DNA from: Lenzites betulinus
Taxonomy: Eukaryota; Basidiomycota; Agaricomycetes; Polyporales; Polyporaceae
Length of the DNA stretch: 64,000 nt
Reading direction: 5' to 3'
Assembly: GCA_022264855.1 (NCBI GenBank)
Contig: JABYQU010000043.1
Location: 279,970 to 343,969, forward strand
How positions within the stretch are numbered: position 1 is the stretch's first letter; each line of letters begins with the position of its first letter. This document shows, piece by piece, positions 57,077 to 64,000 of the stretch. The notes below the pieces were generated by a model. It searched no databases. It was not told where the DNA came from and saw only the letters and a list, made by a program, of their open reading frames with translations. Position numbers and translations under genes: made by a program.

Positions 57077-57427
57077 ATGGCGCCGGTATGGGAGGTGGAG
57101 CCTGCGGACGACGCGACAGGGAGCGAGTGCCGCAAGTGGGCCCGCCGCGCCGCGCGCACTGGTACGCCCGCGCGCTGCTTCCTCTGCGCAGCTGACCGAT
57201 TTCGCCGTAGGACGCGGCGGGAGAGCGTGCTGCCGCCGTTTGTCCTCAACTCCCACGCCGACGCAGTGTGGACGCGCGCGTCCGAGGCCTTTGCGGCTGA
57301 CGACTCCGAGTGGCCGGAGTGGGCGCGCGGACAGCTGCTCACCGCGCGCAAGCGTCGCGCCGCCGCCGAGGCTGAGCGCAAACGCCGCGCCGCCGCCGCG
57401 AGTAGAGTAGCGGCGCGCGCGCCTTAG
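57077..57427 (+). CDS. Small basic Cys-containing protein in the gypsy element
   Basis: A 116-aa open frame with Cys residues in GSECRK and ARCFLCAADR, then Trp-containing SEWPEWARGQ and a basic Ala/Arg tail (ARKRRAAAEAERKRRAAAAS). It follows a long pyrimidine-rich tract (56925-57000). Another ATG at 57004, right after that tract, opens a different frame (MPAPSALLKPG) that overlaps it; a frameshift or splice could join the two, which I cannot prove. A C-x2-C pair with basic surroundings hints at nucleic-acid binding. The composition is GC-driven, so the frame could be fortuitous. Confidence 0.35.
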   Translation: MAPVWEVEPADDATGSECRKWARRAARTGTPARCFLCAADRFRRRTRRESVLPPFVLNSHADAVWTRASEAFAADDSEWPEWARGQLLTARKRRAAAEAERKRRAAAASRVAARAP

Positions 57428-57646
57428 ACATGTAGATACTTGTAGATAGGCATGCAGTCTTGCTCCTGTACATAGCAGCTTGTCTTGGGAATTGAGTCCG
57501 CGCGCGCGTGTGCGTGTGGCGGTATCTTCTTGGCCTCCTTTTGGTGTGAACTGTAACGACTGACTAGAGTTAACTTGAATGGAAAGAAAAGGGTATCGAG
57601 CGCGCGCGCTTTGCACGTTGAAGTACTGTTGACTCTCCCGCGCGCG

Positions 57647-58947
57647 CTACTCCGCGATGTCCTCGTCTTCCGCGCCATCGTCTTCGGAGTGCACCAGCTC
57701 CGTTAAACGCTTGTCCGAGATGTCCGCAAAGTTCGGAGGAAGCGCAACGTACTGGCGCGCGAAGTAGGGGATGAGTCGGAATGCCCCAATGGGGCGATGA
57801 AACACTGTGCCGTCCAGCTCGCAGACCACATACGCGCCTCCGCGGTTACGTGAGACTACTACGACGGGTCCGGTGTACCGCGCGCGCATCTTGCGGTTGA
57901 GCGACTTCTCGATTTGGGTGTGTCGTACCAGGACGAGCGCGCCGGCCCCAAAGTCGAAGTCGCGCATAGTGTGCTGATGATCGCGCTCGAACTTCTGGGC
58001 CGCGCGCACGCGCGCGCTGTAGACCGTAGAGCGCAGCCGCGCAACGTCCTCCGCGCGGCGTTGTAGTGCTACGGCTCTGCGCGCGATGAGCTCCGTGGTG
58101 GAGATAAGTCCCTGCGGCGCGGGCATGAGATAGGTAGCTTCGGAGATGTCGAAAGGGAGGATCGGGTGGCAGCCAGTGACTGCAAAGTAGGGGGAACAGC
58201 CCATGCGGCGACGTATAGTGATGCGCTCTGACCAAAAGACTGAGTGCGCGACCTGCGACCACTTGGTCTGGTCTCCATCCGCGGCCTTGAACAGGGCCTG
58301 GCGTACGTCGAAGTGGGGGCGCTCTACCAGTCCGTTCGCGCGCGAGTTGTAGCCACTGATACGGACGTGGTGAACACCGTGCTGTTTCTCGATCCTCCGC
58401 ATGGCTTTCACAAAGGCTGCGCCGTTGTCCGTGATGATCTCCATGACCCCGCCCAGCGGCAGAGTATGTCCTGGTAGATGAAGTCGGCTAGGGTCTTCTC
58501 GGTCTCGCGGTGCAGCATACGCCACTCCACATAGGCCGTGAGAGCGCAGCGCGCCTGGACGATGAGCTTGAACCCGCCTGAGACGGGCATGAACATGGTG
58601 TCGATGTAGATGCGCGCAAAGACTGAGGCTGGCATCGCGACCGTAGGGGGGATGACAATGTGTCGCACCTGACGCAGTTGGCAGAGGTGACATGTCCTGA
58701 CAAACCAAGTCACATCATCGCGCAGGGTAGGCCACCAGAAGCGTTCTGAGATGGTCTGGAGCGTCGCGTAGCGTCCACGGTGTCCTAAGGAGTCGTGCGC
58801 GACCCGGAGCACCTCGTAGCGGCCCTCATAAAGTACGACCAGCTTGTGCGCGCCGTGAGGGTCCTTACGCCAAAGCCGTCCGTCATGAAGGAAGAACTGC
58901 TGCGCGTACTTGATGAACCGCGCGTAGGTCTCGTCTGAGATGTCCAA
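57647..58947 (-). mobile_element. Ty3/gypsy integrase region, frameshifted
   Basis: Two overlapping minus-strand frames form the integrase. The first (58947-58408) has the zinc-binding domain with HDSLGHRGRYATLQ, FWWPTLRDDVTWFVRTCHLCQ and the first catalytic Asp in IYIDTMF. The second (58708-57647) continues with the second Asp in IITDNGAAFV, the Glu in NGLVERPHFD, then a C-terminal region (HRPIGAFRLIPYF) and an acidic end (EDDGAEDEDIAE). The switch between frames is near 58450, at a G-rich run, so one base was gained or lost. The 5' end of this part meets the palindrome at 58966. Confidence 0.88.
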
Positions 58948-58959
58948 AGGCCGGTGGAG

Positions 58960-58966
58960 GGTCCCA
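58960..58966. repeat. Target-site duplication, left copy (GGTCCCA)
   Basis: Seven bases repeated exactly at 61771-61777 on the other side of the palindrome. Confidence 0.85.
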
Positions 58967-61770
58967 CACCTGTGGCTTCCACTGTTGTATTACAATAGCC
59001 CACCAAGGTGGTACCAGCAGTGTGTATTCTGTGGCCACCATAGTTTATTGTTAATCTGGCCCCCAGGTGTTGTACAAACCCATTAATGGTTGTTAATCTG
59101 TACAGTGTTGTTATTGATTGTAAAATAGAGCACATTTATACAATGGACCCTAGCATTGTCAAATGATGTTAATCATTGTTAAAAGCTGCTTTAGATGTTG
59201 TTAATGGTTGTAAAATGAGCTCTGAGGTTGTTTAACATTGTTAAAGCTGCTTGGGATGTTGTTAATGATTGTAAAATCAGTGCCTGCTTGTAGGTCCCTG
59301 TTTACCGCTTAATGGGCGCTTTTTTGGCTTCCCAATAGGGTAGGTATACCAAATGACCGCATTTGGGCGCTTTTTTGGCTTCCAAATGGGGCAGTGGCCT
59401 ACCACCACCCCTGGGGGCTCCCTTTTGGCCCCCTGGGCGCATTATTGCCCTAATTTGTGCCTTATGTATATGTGGTGATCATGATACATACTAGGGTGTT
59501 CTGTGGGGGCCAAAAACCGACCAAAAGCAGTCAAAAATGCGAACCCAGGGCAGGGGTCAGCAGGTCCTGGTAGGTGCATGCAGCATATAATTGGTTCCTC
59601 TGGGCCCATTACATTGATCAATATATCATTTGAAAGCTATAGTCCAGGGCTTTCTGGGACAGCTATTTGCATAGCCCCCAATGCTGTATTGATGAAGATA
59701 TGGCCTTTCGCATTTTCGCAAAAAGCAGCCATTTTGTTTACCCAATAGCTCCTGATCCAGGGCACCTATAAATCCACCCAATACACTGTTGGATTTGTAT
59801 TTAGCAAACCTTTAAAATAGGCCTACTTTCAGGATATTCCATCCACATGTATTCTGCCCCTCCTCCTGCCTCCCTGCCAATAGATCACCCTCCAGGGCCC
59901 TCAGTTCCTAATAGATTCCCTTGAAAGCCTTTGCAGCGTGTACTGGCAATATATCCATGCATATTTCCAGCTTGGCATGATTTAGAACAGCCTACCCCTT
60001 CCGTGCCCTCTTGCTGTACATTTGGTGCACTTCCAGCTTGTTTGCTCTATAATATTATATCCTGTACAGATATGGCCCTGATCTCTTTTGCATGTGGTCT
60101 GTGTATACTATAGCTACCAATAAATGTGCTCAAAAGTGTTATCGGACATCTGGATCTCTTATAGGCTCCTTATCAGTAGCCCACAGTGTAGCCCAATCTG
60201 TTGCGTTTTGGGGGCATATTATTTAGATCAGACAGCACAGCTGTACTGGCATGGTATTCAGGATTACGTTGCACTAAACATCATGAGATTTGGTGGAGAA
60301 GTGACGGAGGTATGGAGGGAAACCTCAAAACAGCCCTCTGATGCAGCTGGTGAAGAATACATGAATGCACTGCTGTAAGCTGTGCTTGAGCATGTAGACC
60401 AACATTTGGGATATTCTGCCCATACCTCCGTCACTTCTCCACCAAATCTCATGATGTTTAGTGCAACGTAATCCTGAACACTATGTCAGTACAGCTGTGC
60501 TGTCTGATCTAAATAATATGCCCCCAAAACGCAACAGATTGGGCTACACTGTGGGCTACTGATAAGGAGCCTATAAGAGATCCAGATGTCCGATAACACT
60601 TTTGAGCACATTTATTGGTAGCTATAGTATACACAGACCACATGCAAAAGAGATCAGGGCCATATCTGTACAGGATATAATATTATAGAGCAAACAAGCT
60701 GGAAGTGCACCAAATGTACAGCAAGAGGGCACGGAAGGGGTAGGCTGTTCTAAATCATGCCAAGCTGGAAATATGCATGGATATATTGCCAGTACACGCT
60801 GCAAAGGCTTTCAAGGGAATCTATTAGGAACTGAGGGCCCTGGAGGGTGATCTATTGGCAGGGAGGCAGGAGGAGGGGCAGAATACATGTGGATGGAATA
60901 TCCTGAAAGTAGGCCTATTTTAAAGGTTTGCTAAATACAAATCCAACAGTGTATTGGGTGGATTTATAGGTGCCCTGGATCAGGAGCTATTGGGTAAACA
61001 AAATGGCTGCTTTTTGCGAAAATGCGAAAGGCCATATCTTCATCAATACAGCATTGGGGGCTATGCAAATAGCTGTCCCAGAAAGCCCTGGACTATAGCT
61101 TTCAAATGATATATTGATCAATGTAATGGGCCCAGAGGAACCAATTATATGCTGCATGCACCTACCAGGACCTGCTGACCCCTGCCCTGGGTTCGCATTT
61201 TTGACTGCTTTTGGTCGGTTTTTGGCCCCCACAGAACACCCTAGTATGTATCATGATCACCACATATACATAAGGCACAAATTAGGGCAATAATGCGCCC
61301 AGGGGGCCAAAAGGGAGCCCCCAGGGGGTGGTGGTAGGCCACTGCCCCATTTGGAAGCCAAAAAAGCGCCCAAATGCGGTCATTTGGTATACCTACCCTA
61401 TTGGGAAGCCAAAAAAGCGCCCATTAAGCGGTAAACAGGGACCTACAAGCAGGCACTGATTTTACAATCATTAACAACATCCCAAGCAGCTTTTAACAAT
61501 GTTAAACAACCTCAGAGCTCATTTTACAACCATTAACAACATCTAAAGCAGCTTTTAACAATGATTAACATCATTTGACAATGCTAGGGTCCATTGTATA
61601 AATGTGCTCTATTTTACAATCAATAACAACACTGTACAGATTAACAACCATTAATGGGTTTGTACAACACCTGGGGGCCAGATTAACAATAAACTATGGT
61701 GGCCACAGAATACACACTGCTGGTACCACCTTGGTGGGCTATTGTAATACAACAGTGGAAGCCACAGGTG
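58967..61770. mobile_element. 2.8 kb palindromic insertion element
   Basis: Left arm 58967-60314 and right arm 60421-61770 are inverted copies of each other, about 1350 bases each and nearly identical, separated by a 106-base spacer. The ends are cacctgtgg and ccacaggtg, bordered by the direct repeat GGTCCCA. Open frames of 81 and 60 codons occur identically in both arms and look incidental; no transposase is encoded. Composition is AT-rich, unlike the GCGCGC-rich gypsy DNA on both sides. The arms carry subterminal motifs (gttgttaatgattgtaaaat and variants) and a doubled string gggcgcttttttggcttcc. It is a non-autonomous foldback or hairpin-type DNA transposon. Confidence 0.9.
59080..59285. 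repeat. Subterminal repeats, left arm
   Basis: Variants of gttgttaatgattgtaaaat and gttaaaagctgctt recur at least five times here, and mirror-wise in the right arm (about 61450-61655). Clusters like this often bind transposase. Confidence 0.6.
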
Positions 61771-61777
61771 GGTCCCA
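61771..61777. repeat. Target-site duplication, right copy (GGTCCCA)
   Basis: Exact match of 58960-58966; together they bracket the palindrome. Confidence 0.85.
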
Positions 61778-64000
61778 AGCCAGTCCTTGACGTCCGATAG
61801 CCTCTCGTCGCCGCGAACTGTGTGTTTGGACTTGGGGATAGCCGGTGGAGGCTCCTGCGCGTCCTCGTCTTCGGCTGGTGTGTGTGTGCGCACGGAGCTG
61901 TCGGCGCTCGTGGCCTCGACCTCGCGCGCGCGTTGCTCCGGCGTGGGTGTGTCCGCGCGCGCGGTGTGGGTGCGCGCGCTGCTCTACTGCTCGCGCGCGC
62001 CATTGAATCCGCTCTGAGCTCTAGCTCTCCCCCCCACTGAGATCTGTGCCGTCCTCGGCCAGTGCCGGCAGGCCCAGTGCAAACAATGGAGTGGTGAAGG
62101 AAAGAGTTGGGCCGCGGTGGAGAGCTGCCGATGGAAGGATGTGGTGGATAAACCCGTGTAGGTTGTCGATCCAATCCTCGAAGTCATCTTCGTCATCGAT
62201 AGGCTCAGGGTCCCCTGGGTGTCGAGGCCGTCGCGAGAGCCCATCAGGGCCGTGAGACGTCCCTGGAACATGTACGAGCTCGAAGTGGAAGGTGAGGATG
62301 GAGACGATCCAGCGATTGATGCTTGCGCTGGGTGAGATATCCGGGTTGTTAAGCATTCCTTTGATGTAGCGCGCGTCGACCTCGATGATCAGGTTGCGCA
62401 CGCCAATCAGGTACAGCTTGAGCGCGCGCAGCGCGCGGTACAGTCCGTAGATCTCGAGTTTGGGCTGGGAGAAGCGTGCCTCGCGCTTGTTAAGCGTGAT
62501 CGATCCAAAGCGCGCGTAGTAGCGCTTTCGCGGGTCCTCCTCGTCGCACTGGCATAGATGGAAGCCCGCTGCGATGTAGGACGTGTCTACCGCTAGGATC
62601 ACTGGCGCTTCGGACTCGTAGTCGAGCGCGCGCAAAGCCGGGGAGGCCAGTAGCGCGTCGATCAGGTCGTGCTGGGCCGCGCGCTGCGGCTCGCCGAACT
62701 CGAAGGGTACGTCCTTGCGCATCAGGTGGACCAGCGCGTGCGCGCGCTGCGCGAAGTTGCGAATGAAGATGCGCGCGACCCCGATGGTGCCCAGGAACGC
62801 ACGCACTTTGAAAAGGTCTTTGCATGGGCCCCAATTCTTGACGATCTCGACGCGCGACTCCTCGGGGAGACGTCCTTCGGGTGTACAACGGTGCCCGACG
62901 ACCATAATCTCGCGCCGGCAGACCATTGACTTTGTCCTGAGAAAGTGCCTCCCGCGTACTTCATGCGCTGCGTAACGCGATTGACGTCTTGGAAGTGTTC
63001 CCACACGAAGCGGCGGATACCGGGGTTTGCGGAAATGGTCTCGTAGGTGCCATCCGCGCGCTTGTAGTCTGTCGCGGGACCTTTGACCGGTACGTCGTCG
63101 ATGTAAGGAATGGTGAGATGAGGGATTTCGAGGCGCAGGATGTACGTGACATCGTCATGGAAGATAGGAACCGAATTACACCACCCCATAGGCAGGGTAC
63201 GATGGCGCAGCGCGCCGAAGGGAGTCTGGAAGGTGGTGAGGTCGCGCGAAGTGACTGAGATGAGCCTTTCGTCATAGCCGACATAGAGATCGAAGATGGA
63301 ACCACACGGGCGCCCTCCAAATTGCTCCGCGAGGTGGTCGGGTGTAGGAGGCACCCCGCTATGCTGGATAGTGACTTTGTTGAGCGGCTCTAGGCTGTGA
63401 ACGATACGGAGGGAGTGTTTGTCCTTCTTCAGGACGCAGAACCAGCGCGAGCGATAGGAGGAGTTGGATGGCTCGTACACGCCGGCCGCGATCTTCTTCT
63501 TGATGATGTCGCAGACCTCCTTGTAGAGTCCTGGGGGAATGGGGATGTTGCGCTCGACCCAGGGCGTGTGCGGGACCACCAGAAACTCCACAGGAGGGAA
63601 GAACTCGGGTTTGAAGCACCCGCGCTCGTCGTCGTTCCATGCGAAGGCCTCGTTCTGCTGGCTAAAGAAGTGATGAAGGAGCTTCTGTTCCTCTGGCCAG
63701 AGGAACCCGTCGCCGTGAGCCTTGTCGACCGCCTCCATGCGCTCCTGCGTATAGCGGCCCGTAGGTAAAAACGCGGGTGGGTGAGGACTGAGCGGCGGTA
63801 TACTCGCGAGAGGGTCGCCTGTGATGTTGCGCTCGATGCGAAAGTGTTCAGGCGAGGTGCCGAGGACCGGGCGGACCTTGCGTGCGACCGGCTTGTACTT
63901 CTTCTTGGCCGAGATGTACGCCTCGGTAAGTACGCCCGACCGTATTGGCTTCGCGCGGTAAGTCCATGTCGGTGGTGGGGAGGGGTCGCGCGATGCGTAG
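61778..64000 (-). mobile_element. Ty3/gypsy pol: linker, RNase H and reverse transcriptase (open at window edge)
   Basis: Minus strand, running off the right edge. From 64000 to about 62930: RT with ERNIPIPPGLYKEVCDIIKKK, the block RWFCVLKKDKHSLRIVHSLEPLNK, IFDLYVGYDE, FQTPFGALRHRTLPMGWCNS, and catalytic YIDDV. A one-base shift at about 62930 leads into the second frame: VARIFIRNFAQRAHALVHLM (thumb), then RNase H with LAVDTSYIAAGF, ARFSQPKLEIYGLYRAL, IIEVDARYIKGML and FELVHVPGTSHGPDGLSRRP. A stop at 62021 follows a purine tract. 61780-62020 holds a linker in yet another frame that, beyond the palindrome, continues in frame into the integrase. Gag and protease lie outside the window. The copy is defective. 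Confidence 0.88.

Noticed and set aside
59503..59748. An 81-codon frame present in both palindrome arms
   Set aside because: Duplicated only because the arms are inverted copies; no domain, no start context; treated as incidental.
1..64000. CRISPR arrays, bacterial operons or riboswitches
   Set aside because: None seen; the window is clearly fungal nuclear DNA. The short direct repeats found lie in coding arrays or transposons.

Overview
The window is a piece of a basidiomycete (Agaricomycetes, probably Polyporales-like) nuclear genome. The evidence is: protein-coding genes broken by many 50-65 nt GT-AG introns, GC-rich third codon positions, a seven-helix DUF6533 membrane protein, a DUF4336 metallo-hydrolase-like protein, and typical mushroom retroelements. 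No bacterial, organellar or viral signature is present.

Layout. 1-3.5 kb holds nothing I can support. 3.5-9.4 kb has a GNAT acetyltransferase, two tandem paralogs of an unknown small protein (minus strand) and a three-exon NAD(P)-binding reductase. 9.7-17.3 kb is a SIN3 locus: a truncated, frameshifted 5' duplicate carrying PAH1 and PAH2, followed by a complete ten-exon SIN3 corepressor gene of 1476 aa. 17.7-20.6 kb has a class II (4EHP-like) eIF4E on the minus strand, divergent from Mediator subunit MED22. 21.4-22.9 kb is a secreted GH18 chitinase (minus). 23.06-24.18 kb is a 1.1 kb TA-flanked inverted-repeat element. 25.3-30.2 kb has an aldo-keto reductase (eight exons), a convergent ten-exon DUF4336 gene and SRP19. 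32.8-49.5 kb is a gene-rich stretch, mostly plus strand: type B carboxylesterase with a His-rich insert, serine hydroxymethyltransferase, an intron-containing tRNA-Asn (minus), ATP synthase subunit f, RNA polymerase III subunit RPC34/RPC6, a CBM19-like mucin, and a USP-type deubiquitinase. 49.5-51.5 kb is a DUF6533 seven-helix protein (minus).

From about 51.8 kb to the right edge the DNA is mobile: a Ty1/copia pol fragment (minus), then a Ty3/gypsy element (minus, running off the window). The gypsy element carries two small plus-strand genes downstream of its pol and is split by a 2.8 kb near-perfect palindrome (58967-61770) with 7-bp target duplications. Removing the palindrome and one duplication rejoins the gypsy integrase region in frame, so the order of insertion can be read directly. 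The gypsy element is also frameshifted, so it is a defective copy.

The host genes are mainly housekeeping (chromatin repression, Mediator, Pol III, translation, SRP, one-carbon metabolism, ATP synthase, ubiquitin) with cell-wall or secreted functions (chitinase, mucin) between them; they do not form a metabolic cluster. Exon coordinates were assigned by hand from splice consensus, frame continuity and family resemblance, and all genes close in frame with these exons. The most notable items are the palindromic insertion, the antisense intron-bearing gene in the gypsy element, and the SIN3 partial duplication.
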